Part shown: piece by piece, positions 13,270 through 18,994 of the stretch | Layout: the number at the start of each line of letters is the position of its first letter | Numbering within the stretch: the stretch's first letter is position 1 | Virus record (IMG/VR): IMGVR_UViG_3300030102_002476 | Coordinates: 1 to 25,394 of that record | DNA length: 25,394 bases | DNA from: a virus | Reading direction: 5' to 3' (one strand) | The notes under the pieces: generated by a model | Databases searched by the model: none | What the model saw: only the letters and a program-made list of their open reading frames with translations | What the model was told of the DNA's origin: nothing | Program-made: the position numbers and the translations under genes

Positions 13270-14741
13270 CACAACCAAGTCCAGTTGGTCATATTTAACT
13301 TTTTGCGTTCTCTTTCTTCTATCGCTAATTCGCACATCCAAAGGGAGATTACTGTATCTGCAACGTGTCCTTCTAGTTTTCCTTTGCCATCCCACATTAA
13401 TTGAGTCAATCCTTTTACTAAGTCACGAGTTCCTGGCCTAGTATTATCTTTTGCAGTGTCACTAAATGGTATTTCGTATAATCCTTTTTCCATTGCTACA
13501 GCAATCCCAGGAATGCCAATCTGTGCGTGGTTACGTTCATTTCCTGTATGATGTGTAGCTATTGGTAACTTCTCAACATCTCTAGCAGCATGTGCAACAA
13601 GTCTTTGAAATCCATTACTTTCTATCATTATCTTTTCAGGATTGTAGATGCTGGCTATTTTTGATATGTTACTAATCTGTTCGTTTAACCAGCTTGCACC
13701 TTCTCCTTGTATCTTACCACTCCACTGATGTAATACTTTACGCTGCTGAGTTTTAGGATTATAGGCCAAAACACAGTATGCAGTTTCGTCATGTTGTGTG
13801 TCAAAACCTACTGCTAAGTCCACTCCCATGACCGTAACCCACCCTTTTATTGGTCCAGAAAACATTTCAAGACCGTTATTTAGGCATGGTTCGATAACAC
13901 TCCAAGGTATAACTGCACTGTCTGGGTCAATAGGATTTAACATATATTCAGACTCAAACGCCCTTGTTCCCATTGCTAATCTTTCTTCTTCTAATCTATC
14001 TATTGTCCAGTATTCTGGCCAACGTGGAGTTCCATCTTTTTTAAGTGCAGGATTCCAAATACAATTCCAATATGGATTTTCTTTAACGTATGCAGTAATG
14101 TCATCTGGTCTTTTTTGTGTACCTATTAACATAATACGAGCTTTAGGTAAACGCATTGGTAGAACAACACGATTCATAAAGTTGATTATTTTATCATCTT
14201 TTATTCTAGGAAATTCTTCTAGAACGTCATCTAAAATTATAAGGTGAACGTGCGGCCCTTCCATTGCACCAGCCATAACTGCACCTCTTACTCTTGAACC
14301 GTTAGCAAAGCCTTTCTGTGTCATGTTCCATCTAACATCGTTTTTCAATACATTTTCTTTTGATGGAATCAAAGGAGCTACACGCCAGCTTCTTCTACAC
14401 AATTCTTCGAATTGAGTCAACTTATCTACTACCTGAGTAAATGTATTTCCAATGTATAAAGCCCTAAAATTAGGGTTACTATACATCTGCCATAGCAAAT
14501 AAGTCAGGCTAAATGATGTTTTTAAGTGTCCACGAGCGCATATTATTGCTACTCTTTCGTTTTCTGCAATCGTATCATGCCAGTTTTTATGCATGTCAGC
14601 AAGCGGATGAAACTCATCTGGCTCATGTGACATATACTCCATCATGGCTTCATTAGCAAACTCTAAGAATGGAATCTTACCAGGATTTAGATGTTTAGCA
14701 AAAGAAGTAATGAAACTTTTGTGGTCTGTTGCATCAGTCAT
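13269..14741 (-). CDS. terL: Terminase large subunit (packaging ATPase and nuclease)
   Basis: From the ATG at 14741 (MTDATDHKSF) there are 490 residues; a longer frame from 14783 lies inside the TerS gene. The N-terminal ATPase has a Walker A variant ARGHLKTS (69-76), Walker B LIILDD (167-172) followed by VLEE, and the coupling motif LIGTQKR (205-211). The C-terminal RNase H-like nuclease has Asp308 (MGVDLAVG), Glu374 (IMIESNGF) and Asp462 (GHVADTV). It motors DNA into the procapsid and cuts the concatemer. Complete and apparently intact. Overlaps TerS by eight bases. Confidence 0.95.
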   Translation of the reverse strand: MTDATDHKSFITSFAKHLNPGKIPFLEFANEAMMEYMSHEPDEFHPLADMHKNWHDTIAENERVAIICARGHLKTSFSLTYLLWQMYSNPNFRALYIGNTFTQVVDKLTQFEELCRRSWRVAPLIPSKENVLKNDVRWNMTQKGFANGSRVRGAVMAGAMEGPHVHLIILDDVLEEFPRIKDDKIINFMNRVVLPMRLPKARIMLIGTQKRPDDITAYVKENPYWNCIWNPALKKDGTPRWPEYWTIDRLEEERLAMGTRAFESEYMLNPIDPDSAVIPWSVIEPCLNNGLEMFSGPIKGWVTVMGVDLAVGFDTQHDETAYCVLAYNPKTQQRKVLHQWSGKIQGEGASWLNEQISNISKIASIYNPEKIMIESNGFQRLVAHAARDVEKLPIATHHTGNERNHAQIGIPGIAVAMEKGLYEIPFSDTAKDNTRPGTRDLVKGLTQLMWDGKGKLEGHVADTVISLWMCELAIEERERKKLNMTNWTWL

Positions 14742-15240
14742 CGTTTTGTAAATTCCTAACCATATCTGTATAATGTTGAGCAAAAGCTGCTTGTTTCTGT
14801 TTTTCTATACCTGCTTTGTCCATTGCATCAGATACTAATTCAGCAACCTCATCAATCAAAACGTTCCTAGCTTCTACTGCTCCTTCTAATTCTATAAGTT
14901 TAGTTGTCCAAGCATAAGCCTCTGATGGTCTTATGTCCATACCCTCGTTTAATTGAGTAGCAAATAACTCTTGTAATTTAGTTCCTAATTTGATTGCTCT
15001 AGCTATTGAAGTAGTAGCCTTACGTTCTGTAACGTTCCGTACTTCCTTTAGAACTTTCTCTTTTCTTTCATCCCATTTACCTTCTTTAGCCCATGCGTGT
15101 ACGGTTGATTTTGATAGTTTATAATCTTCTCCTGCATACCTTTCATTCATTGTTTTAGCAATGTCACCATAACTCCATGCTTGGCTGTAAAGTACAAAGG
15201 CTTCTTCTTTATCTTGTACTGTATATTTTCTGGTTGTCAT
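14734..15240 (-). CDS. terS: Terminase small subunit
   Basis: The ATG at 15240 (MTTRKYTVQDKEEAF, 168 residues) overlaps the stop of the zinc-ribbon gene before it as ATGA. Residues 5-55 form a helix-turn-helix with a SYGDIAKTMNERYAG helix and the recognition-like SKSTVHAWAKEGKWDERK motif, typical of small terminase subunits that recognise the packaging site. A helical centre and an acidic C-terminal helix (ELVSDAMDKAG) would support oligomerisation and TerL contact. Directly upstream of terL. Confidence 0.88.
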   Translation of the reverse strand: MTTRKYTVQDKEEAFVLYSQAWSYGDIAKTMNERYAGEDYKLSKSTVHAWAKEGKWDERKEKVLKEVRNVTERKATTSIARAIKLGTKLQELFATQLNEGMDIRPSEAYAWTTKLIELEGAVEARNVLIDEVAELVSDAMDKAGIEKQKQAAFAQHYTDMVRNLQNDD

Positions 15241-15368
15241 TTGAATGCAACATCCTCCATACATTGCAAACAATAATGTTTTCCTGAAGATTCATTAACC
15301 CATGAACCTCTTTTACCACATAAATTACAAGTTATAGCTAGCCATATGTGATTGTTAGAATTAGTCAT
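15237..15368 (-). CDS. Mini zinc-ribbon protein (43 aa)
   Basis: Both ends overlap neighbours as ATGA, a strong sign of a real coupled gene. The product has TCNLCGKRG (Cys14, Cys17) and HYCLQCMED (Cys33, Cys36), a minimal zinc ribbon with a Ser/Gly-rich loop between. The first residues (MTNSNNHIWL) are hydrophobic. Immediately before terS; function unknown. Confidence 0.72.
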   Translation of the reverse strand: MTNSNNHIWLAITCNLCGKRGSWVNESSGKHYCLQCMEDVAFK

Positions 15369-15538
15369 ATTAGATTTTCACCTCCTGTAGGTATTTGCAA
15401 TAACAGCAAAATAAACATCAATAGTACTATTATCTTAGCAATAATAGAAATCCAATACAAATGGCGTTCTATGCGCTTTAAAGGGCCTGTATTAGCAATG
15501 CTAACGTGAGTCAGCTTTGTTGTGCTTTTTGATGACAT
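15365..15538 (-). CDS. Single-span membrane protein (57 aa)
   Basis: Residues about 28-50 (WISIIAKIIVLLMFILLLLQ) form one clear transmembrane segment, preceded by basic KRIERH, so the N-terminus is probably inside. An SD-like AGGAGGTG lies at its own 3' end, before the next gene. It overlaps the preceding gene by 38 nt in another frame and the following one as ATGA. A small membrane protein in this place could be holin-like, but nothing more supports that. Confidence 0.6.
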   Translation of the reverse strand: MSSKSTTKLTHVSIANTGPLKRIERHLYWISIIAKIIVLLMFILLLLQIPTGGENLI

Positions 15539-15668
15539 TCCTCAAATGCTCCGATATAGGTTTCTTTTCTTTACTAGCTTCTGAACAGAAAGTATTCCAC
15601 TCTTTTTCAAAGCTATTAGAAATAGCAAAAATATAATGCGGTGGTTTGTTGCTCTTTGAGTATGGCAT
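15501..15668 (-). CDS. Small protein (55 aa) from a predicted leaderless transcript
   Basis: The ATG at 15668 stands 26.5 nt from the centre of a TATATA box and has no SD, fitting a leaderless mRNA. The sequence MPYSKSNKPPHYIFAISNSF is followed by EKEWNTFCSEASKEKKPISE and a helical HLRNVIKKHNK. The C-terminal half could be a small ribbon-helix-helix-like DNA-binding unit, but this is weak. First gene of the unit that leads into terS and terL. Confidence 0.6.
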   Translation of the reverse strand: MPYSKSNKPPHYIFAISNSFEKEWNTFCSEASKEKKPISEHLRNVIKKHNKADSR

Positions 15669-15689
15669 AGCCTAGATATTGGAAGGGAG

Positions 15690-15709
15690 GCTATATAGTT
15701 TAATCTTAA
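15690..15709 (-). repeat. 20-nt exact repeat over promoter
   Basis: The 20 nt gctatatagtttaatcttaa occur here in a gap and again at 17365-17384 inside a zinc-ribbon gene, in the same orientation. Confidence 0.8.
15692..15697 (-). promoter_or_regulatory. TATA-like box, terminase operon promoter
   Basis: TATATA in a 52-nt gap, on the minus strand within actatatagcc, centred 26.5 nt before the ATG at 15668. This spacing predicts transcription starting at the ATG itself. It would drive the small genes, terS, terL, portal and beyond. Confidence 0.55.
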
Positions 15710-15720
15710 TAATTAAGTAT

Positions 15721-15909
15721 TTACATACGACGGAGATAACCTATAAGGTCATTAACATCCATCCTAGCTGCATCATAATGTTTAAGTTTTAGTGAATTTT
15801 GAATTGCTTTAAGTCTTGCAATAGCAAAATTTCTTACACGTTCACGAGCTGAATTTTTATCTAAAGGTCCTTTACTTAATTCATCTGCATCTAAACTTGA
15901 GTAACCCAT
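15721..15909 (-). CDS. Small helical protein (62 aa), unknown
   Basis: The ATG lies one base after the stop of the previous gene, with a GGTAGA-like SD. The product is mostly helix: LSKGPLDKNSARERVRNFAI, then ARLKAIQNSLKLKHYDAARM and DVNDLIGYLRRM. The end looks like a helix of a tetratricopeptide-like or coiled protein. No family recognised. It is followed by a promoter, so it closes a transcription unit. Confidence 0.65.
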   Translation of the reverse strand: MGYSSLDADELSKGPLDKNSARERVRNFAIARLKAIQNSLKLKHYDAARMDVNDLIGYLRRM

Positions 15910-15910
15910 C

Positions 15911-16177
15911 TTATCTACCTTGTTGAATAGCTCTTCTTTTAATGTTAGATAATTGTGTGTGTATTGTTTTTAGAGCCAACCATACTTTGTTAGCAGTGTC
16001 AATATCGCTTTTTGAACCACCATATCTTTTTAGGTTTTGAATATATTCTCTAACTCCTAATTGTTCTTTAGCGTTAGCATCTAATGCTACTTCCAATTGT
16101 TTAACACTCATTGCATAAGGATTCTTTTGTTTAAACAATTCTTCTCTTTCACTTTTCTCTAATGTGACAAAGCCCAT
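15911..16177 (-). CDS. Small helical protein (88 aa), unknown
   Basis: The ATG is 26.5 nt from the centre of a TATAAATA box and has no clear SD, so a leaderless mRNA is predicted and the start is well supported. The protein is helical and charged: FVTLEKSEREELFKQKNPYA, MSVKQLEVALDANAKEQLGV, a GGSKSDIDTANKVWLALK middle and basic end NIKRRAIQQGR. No family recognised. Lies directly after the inverted-repeat region, so it could be regulated by whatever binds there. Confidence 0.65.
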   Translation of the reverse strand: MGFVTLEKSEREELFKQKNPYAMSVKQLEVALDANAKEQLGVREYIQNLKRYGGSKSDIDTANKVWLALKTIHTQLSNIKRRAIQQGR

Positions 16178-16199
16178 TGTACTTCTTATTATAATCTAT

Positions 16200-16207
16200 T
16201 ATTTATA
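16200..16207 (-). promoter_or_regulatory. TATA-like box (TATAAATA)
   Basis: TATAAATA on the minus strand, centred 26.5 nt before the ATG at 16177, the same distance as the box at 15692. It sits at the edge of the large inverted repeat, whose left arm begins 11 nt further upstream. Confidence 0.55.
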
Positions 16208-16218
16208 CTTTATGTAAG

Positions 16219-16373
16219 ACACACACACCTCCATTTCCACTGGAGATTTTATTGTAAAGTATAAAACAAAATATAATGGAAATCATAATAAGCCGCCGAA
16301 TCTTTTTCTTTTTTTAGAAAAAAAGCGACAGACAGATTAGTCAAAGTTCCAGTGGAAGCAAAGGTGTGTGTGT
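16219..16373. repeat. Large inverted repeat with CA/GT runs and TTCCAsTGGAA palindromes
   Basis: Arms 16219-16244 and 16348-16373 are inverted copies: 22 of 26 positions match. Each arm has a run of five or six AC units, CCT, a 4-nt unmatched block and ttccactgga. In the right arm the last part is a perfect 5-1-5 palindrome (ttccagtggaa). The 103-nt centre is AT-rich with a GC island (gccgccgaatc) and an oligo-T/oligo-A hairpin. No gene fits here. Candidates are an origin of replication, a packaging-initiation site near terS, or a control region; the sequence alone cannot decide. Confidence 0.7.
16308..16325 (-). terminator. Oligo-T tract hairpin, possible archaeal terminator
   Basis: C, seven T, AG, seven A, G: a near-perfect 8-bp hairpin with a two-base loop. 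On the minus strand it gives a run of seven T after the gene ending at 16376, as in archaeal intrinsic termination. It lies between that gene and the next promoter (16200-16207). Confidence 0.4.
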
Positions 16374-16375
16374 GT

Positions 16376-16516
16376 TTAGTTATCTAGTAAACTAGCTAGT
16401 ATTTCTATGTAAGCATTTACTTTACCTTCGTAGTATCCTTTTTCAAAAGATGTTTCTGCTTTTCTAATCAGTAGATTGTTTTCTTCTATTTTATCTGTTA
16501 GGTATTCTTTATTCAT
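16376..16516 (-). CDS. Small helical protein (46 aa), unknown
   Basis: A complete 46-codon frame lies alone between two non-coding stretches. The sequence MNKEYLTDKIEENNLLIRKA continues with ETSFEKGYYEGKVNAYIEIL, two amphipathic helices with strong Glu/Lys content. The codon use (many acidic and Ile/Leu codons) looks like its neighbours. No clear SD. The GKVNAYIEIL-type ending suggests a helical hairpin. Function unknown. Confidence 0.5.
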   Translation of the reverse strand: MNKEYLTDKIEENNLLIRKAETSFEKGYYEGKVNAYIEILASLLDN

Positions 16517-16525
16517 ACTTTTAGG

Positions 16526-16620
16526 GGATAGATGCTTAGACTCACGGTCAGCAAAGATGAGTGATTTTGGAAGCCGTGTATGTTAGAGACAAATCAAACA
16601 AAAGTTGTAAACATCTATCC
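16526..16620. other. Inverted repeat closing a 95-nt non-coding stretch
   Basis: Perfect 9-bp arms (ggatagatg at 16526-16534 and catctatcc at 16612-16620) enclose 77 nt without an open frame. A small internal hairpin gac-tcacg-gtc is also present. It might be a structured RNA or leader. I tested it by eye for tRNA features and found no T-loop or anticodon arm. Confidence 0.4.
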
Positions 16621-16628
16621 TATCCTAG

Positions 16629-16805
16629 TTAATGCATAAGATTGCCTACGATTGGAGCGTGAATGTCTTGTTCTAAACATTCAGGACAATCAACCATAGG
16701 TCTACCTTGTTTCTTATCAGAATGTACAAAGTCTTTAGTTGTTAATTTTCTATGCATTTCTTTCCAGTTGTGTCCGCATATAAAACAACTAAAAGACCAT
16801 TTCAT
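16629..16805 (-). CDS. Mini zinc-ribbon protein (58 aa)
   Basis: The ATG at 16805 (MKWSFSCFICGHNW) overlaps the previous stop as ATGA and is preferred to one four codons upstream. CFIC at residues 7-10 and CPEC near residue 44 form a zinc ribbon; a GHNWKEMHRK segment and KQGRPMVDCPEC lie between. The end (IHAPIVGNLMH) carries two histidines. It closes the small-gene unit before the non-coding stretch. Function unknown. Confidence 0.72.
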   Translation of the reverse strand: MKWSFSCFICGHNWKEMHRKLTTKDFVHSDKKQGRPMVDCPECLEQDIHAPIVGNLMH

Positions 16806-17137
16806 GATATAGACCAATCCTTGAAATCAGATTGTCTAACCTGTCTTTCCTCCTGTACCTTCTTAGAAGGTTTGTATTGTTTGTAATCGTTTTGTACTTT
16901 ACGACGTGTACGTTGTACTGTTTCATCACAAGGAGCATAATGTAACAAATCATACAAATCAGATAAGAACTTATCTTCATCGCATAATCTACCTTTTTTG
17001 CTTGTAGCTTTGTAAAACTCTGCCAAAACCAAATAGTACAAGTAAGTCGTACTGTCTCTGCAAACTATATTGTTTTTAAGATGACGTGCAACAACGTCTT
17101 GTGTTTTATCTAATTGTTTAAACGAATCAGTTTTCAT
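16802..17137 (-). CDS. Phage-type helical protein, possible winged/HTH regulator
   Basis: This 111-residue protein has a layout I have seen in small phage proteins of unknown role: an N-terminal TQDVVARHLKNNIVCRDSTT helix region, a central hydrophobic YLYYLVLAEFYKATSKKG, a FLSDLYDLLHYAPCDETVQR segment with the helix-turn-helix-like T-x-QRTRRKVQND, then PSKKVQEERQVRQSDFKDWS. The conserved TVQRTRRKVQ stretch is basic and could contact DNA. It overlaps the upstream gene by 11 nt. A transcription regulator is the best guess, not proven. Confidence 0.7.
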   Translation of the reverse strand: MKTDSFKQLDKTQDVVARHLKNNIVCRDSTTYLYYLVLAEFYKATSKKGRLCDEDKFLSDLYDLLHYAPCDETVQRTRRKVQNDYKQYKPSKKVQEERQVRQSDFKDWSIS

Positions 17138-17327
17138 CTGTTATGTCTCCTTGTATATCCTCTATCATCTGTTTACATAAAACACTTACCATTCCTAGTC
17201 CAGTAGTAAAAGCTTCTAGTTCTTTATCTTCGTACTCCATAACATTCTTATCTACAAAAGATTGTATGTGTATCATTACTTCGTTTAAAACAACAATCCA
17301 CATATCTTTTACTTTAGACCTATTCAT
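17127..17327 (-). CDS. Small helical protein (66 aa), unknown
   Basis: I chose the ATG at 17327 because GGAGAGG stands six bases before it; an in-frame GTG at 17342 would add five residues. The product, MNRSKVKDMWIVVLNEVMIH and onward, is helical with a hydrophobic centre (FTTGLGMVSVLCKQMIEDI) and an acidic end. It overlaps the zinc-ribbon gene before it by eight nt and the next gene by 11 nt. No family recognised. Confidence 0.65.
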   Translation of the reverse strand: MNRSKVKDMWIVVLNEVMIHIQSFVDKNVMEYEDKELEAFTTGLGMVSVLCKQMIEDIQGDITDEN

Positions 17328-17436
17328 GATAAACCTCTCCACATCTTAAGCAACACATTTCTAAGCTATATAGTTTAATCTTAAGTTCAGCTCCGCAAGC
17401 AGGGCAAGCTTCTTCATCATATTCTGTTATACTCAT
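17320..17436 (-). CDS. Mini zinc-ribbon protein (38 aa)
   Basis: The start overlaps the previous stop as ATGA. CPAC at residues 11-14 and CLRC at 29-32 with a short strand (ELKIKLYSLEM) between give a compact zinc ribbon. Its 3' end contains the SD of the following gene. The LKIKLYS codons hold the 20-nt sequence repeated at the promoter 15690. Confidence 0.68.
   Translation of the reverse strand: MSITEYDEEACPACGAELKIKLYSLEMCCLRCGEVYHE
17365..17384 (-). repeat. 20-nt exact repeat, coding copy
   Basis: Second copy of the 20 nt at 15690-15709, here inside the zinc-ribbon gene at 17320-17436. Confidence 0.8.
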
Positions 17437-17651
17437 CCTTCTCTAGCCTCACAATAGTTATTCCAGTCTTCTTCCATGTCTCTATATTTTTCTTCCATTT
17501 TTTTTACCTCTTTTATTTTTTGATTAATTATATCCCACATATGTATTATGTTGTCATTAAGTTCTCCCATCTCATCCCACATTCTACCTTCTTCTTCCTT
17601 GTAAAATGTTTCGTCAGACTCGTCTGAGTACCAATCGTTATCACTAGCCAT
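17433..17651 (-). CDS. Acidic coiled-coil-like protein (72 aa)
   Basis: The ATG at 17651 (MASDNDWYSDESDE) overlaps the previous stop as TAATG and has a strong SD GGAGG four bases away. The N-terminus is very acidic with aromatic residues, and residues 25-65 form a coiled coil (MWDEMGELNDNIIHMWDIIN, IKEVKKMEEKYRDMEED). DNA-mimic or assembly-helper roles are possible but unproven. ATGA overlap with the next zinc-ribbon gene. Confidence 0.68.
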   Translation of the reverse strand: MASDNDWYSDESDETFYKEEEGRMWDEMGELNDNIIHMWDIINQKIKEVKKMEEKYRDMEEDWNNYCEAREG

Positions 17652-17887
17652 TAGTCCTCCAATGTAATTACTGAGCCTTGAAAGCAAGTCTTAGGGTCTA
17701 CAACACCGTGCTGTCTTTTAACTTTACAGTGTTTGCATATCCATCCACCTTCGAATGGAAACTTACCTACTTTACTATGAAGGTTATCGCCACAGTCTTT
17801 GCAAGTTTCTATAATTGCAGGACCAGCACCAACATGTCTCCACAGTTTACCGTGTTTAGTGTATTTGTTTGGTATTGTTTTAACCAT
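17651..17887 (-). CDS. Zinc-ribbon protein (78 aa)
   Basis: CKDCGDNLHSKVG (Cys29, Cys32) and GGWICKHCKVK (Cys51, Cys54 by count) form a zinc ribbon; a His at residue 35 might join. The N-terminus (MVKTIPNKYTKHGKLWRHVG) is basic, and the end (ECK-free VITLED) is short. Starts directly after the stop of the tiny membrane gene. Function unknown; family typical of archaeal and phage small proteins. Confidence 0.72.
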   Translation of the reverse strand: MVKTIPNKYTKHGKLWRHVGAGPAIIETCKDCGDNLHSKVGKFPFEGGWICKHCKVKRQHGVVDPKTCFQGSVITLED

Positions 17888-17989
17888 TTACAACCTCTTC
17901 TTTATCTGTTCACGATAAGTATTTACGCCTAACCAAAATCCTGCAATAAAAAATACTACAATTAAAAAGAGAGCTAACAAACTATTCAT
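17888..17989 (-). CDS. Tiny single-span membrane protein (33 aa)
   Basis: MNSLLALFLIVVFFIAGFWL is one transmembrane segment followed by GVNTYREQIKKRL, a basic cytoplasmic-type tail. Start overlaps the previous stop by eight nt and the stop abuts the next ATG. Being coupled on both sides makes it credible despite its size. Role unknown. Confidence 0.6.
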   Translation of the reverse strand: MNSLLALFLIVVFFIAGFWLGVNTYREQIKKRL

Positions 17990-18083
17990 TGCAACATTCC
18001 TTGCAGTAACCGCCATTCATTTCTACTTCTACTGTAGACAATATCATTCCGCATGCTTTGCATCTCCACAGGCCGTTAGTCAT
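17982..18083 (-). CDS. Mini zinc-ribbon protein (33 aa)
   Basis: CKAC at residues 8-11 and CKEC at 27-30 are the two knuckles of a very small zinc ribbon, with one strand pair (MILSTVEVEMNGGY) between. Start and stop overlap the neighbours by eight nt each. Confidence 0.68.
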   Translation of the reverse strand: MTNGLWRCKACGMILSTVEVEMNGGYCKECCNE

Positions 18084-18234
18084 AATGCTCCATCTTGTAT
18101 TTTAACATTGTATCTTTAGCACTAAGATAACTAAATACACGTTGAAGTTTATTCCATGCTTCGTCACTATCTTCAGCATTCTCTAAACTATCTGTTAAAG
18201 ATATAATATCTTCTACTATTGTGTCAACATTCAT
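18076..18234 (-). CDS. Acidic helical protein (52 aa), unknown
   Basis: The start overlaps the previous stop as ATGA. The product is MNVDTIVEDIISLTDSLENA followed by EDSDEAWNKLQRVFSYLSAK and a short basic end. Two amphipathic helices are likely. Overlaps the next gene by eight nt. No family recognised. Confidence 0.62.
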   Translation of the reverse strand: MNVDTIVEDIISLTDSLENAEDSDEAWNKLQRVFSYLSAKDTMLKYKMEHYD

Positions 18235-18464
18235 TTATCCATCCTTGTCATTGCTATTGCTTCTCTAGCATCAGCCGTAACTTCTAACAGCTTAGCCTTA
18301 GCAGACATTCTTAATTTCTTCCACGCATCATTTTTCGCAGATATATCAGCAAGCTCTTTACCTTCTAAGGTTGCTGTCTCACTTACACTTGCCCTAATGG
18401 ACTCGTATTGTTTGTGGCCTGGGATTGTAATCCCTAAGTTGATTGTGTACGTTTCTGTTTGCAT
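18231..18464 (-). CDS. Conserved small phage protein (77 aa) with NLG-x-YES motif
   Basis: The N-terminal half TYTINLGITIPGHKQYESIR, ASVSETATLEG fits a small phage family that opens with a beta strand ending in NLG and a YES-(I/V)-(R/K) motif, often found near recombination or replication genes; its role is unknown to me. The C-terminal half is a helix (KNDAWKKLRMSAKAKLLEVT). The ATG lies 38.5 nt from a TATATA box and has an AGGTGAT SD. First gene after that promoter. Confidence 0.7.
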   Translation of the reverse strand: MQTETYTINLGITIPGHKQYESIRASVSETATLEGKELADISAKNDAWKKLRMSAKAKLLEVTADAREAIAMTRMDK

Positions 18465-18492
18465 TGTCTCATCACCTTGAACTTCTTACCGT

Positions 18493-18508
18493 ATAAGGCT
18501 ATATAACC
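18493..18508 (-). repeat. 16-nt promoter repeat, copy 1
   Basis: Identical 16-mer at 19240-19255; both copies lie at almost equal distance before a start codon that has an SD. Confidence 0.8.
18500..18505 (-). promoter_or_regulatory. TATA-like box (leadered promoter)
   Basis: TATATA within the 16-nt sequence ataaggctatataacc (18493-18508), which also stands at 19240-19255. Centred 38.5 nt before the ATG at 18464, leaving room for a 12-nt leader with an SD. Confidence 0.6.
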
Positions 18509-18514
18509 CTTGTG

Positions 18515-18664
18515 TTACTGTTCTACTCTCATAGTAGAGTGGCACTTAGGGCAAAGTATCAGAACTATAGCTGATTCTCCACAGCATTTAGTCTTAGTCT
18601 TTACTATCTCGTGTACTTTTTTGTTTAGTATTCTGTTGTTCTTTGTCTTTTTTGTCTCTATCAT
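18515..18664 (-). CDS. Mini zinc-ribbon protein (49 aa)
   Basis: A GAGG SD stands before the ATG at 18664. The product is basic (MIETKKTKNNRILNKKVHEI) and then carries CC at 27-28 and CPKC at 38-41. It overlaps the gene at 18594-18731 by 71 nt in another frame. It ends close before the promoter at 18500. Zinc-binding by four cysteines is plausible. Confidence 0.5.
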   Translation of the reverse strand: MIETKKTKNNRILNKKVHEIVKTKTKCCGESAIVLILCPKCHSTMRVEQ

Positions 18665-18731
18665 TTATGTCCTCTTTTAATTTTTTAATCCATGTTTCCC
18701 ATTTTTCTATAACCTTATCAAACTCTGTCAT
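18594..18731 (-). CDS. Charged small protein (45 aa)
   Basis: The ATG overlaps the previous stop as TGATG. The sequence MTEFDKVIEKWETWIKKLKE is a helix, followed by a very basic, likely disordered tail. Its 3' half overlaps the zinc-ribbon gene at 18515-18664, so one of the two could be chance. Confidence 0.45.
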   Translation of the reverse strand: MTEFDKVIEKWETWIKKLKEDINDRDKKDKEQQNTKQKSTRDSKD

Positions 18732-18835
18732 CAATATTTCCCCTTACATATTATACACGTATTCATTTTATGAAACGGCCTTGACGGTGCATTTGGATGT
18801 GCAAAACATGCACACAACTTTCCTTCTCTATTCAT
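18731..18835 (-). CDS. Mini cysteine-rich protein (34 aa)
   Basis: Start overlaps the previous stop as ATGA. Cysteines at 8, 10, 27 and 30 (LCACFAH, TCIICKGKY) with histidines at 13 and 22 form a likely zinc-binding unit. Too small for any family call. Confidence 0.55.
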   Translation of the reverse strand: MNREGKLCACFAHPNAPSRPFHKMNTCIICKGKY

Positions 18836-18993
18836 CTTTCTTTCTCCGCACAGGCATTGCATAACCAATATGCAAACGACCCGTTCTTATGTTGTTTTTC
18901 TAAATGAACCATGCCATGACCATGATGTTTCTGATGCTCATAGCAAAACTGACGTAATCCTATGTTATCACAATTGTCGCATTTATAATCCAT
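18832..18993 (-). CDS. Mini zinc-ribbon protein (53 aa)
   Basis: The ATG at 18993 (MDYKCDNCDNIG) follows the previous stop by one base; an in-frame ATG at 19041 would add 16 residues lying in the upstream gene. CDNC, Cys17, several histidines (YEHQKHHGHGMVH) and CNAC near the end could bind one or two zinc ions. Histidine richness is unusual among the set. Confidence 0.68.
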   Translation of the reverse strand: MDYKCDNCDNIGLRQFCYEHQKHHGHGMVHLEKQHKNGSFAYWLCNACAEKER

Positions 18994-18994
18994 A

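Noticed and set aside
13798-14247. Plus-strand 149-codon frame over terL
   Set aside because: Antisense to the conserved terminase ATPase and nuclease region; no independent signal.
16221-16373. CRISPR array
   Set aside because: The similar units are only two and are inverted, not direct repeats with spacers.
16526-16620. tRNA gene
   Set aside because: Terminal complementarity looks like an acceptor stem, but no T-loop, D-arm or anticodon stem can be drawn on either strand.
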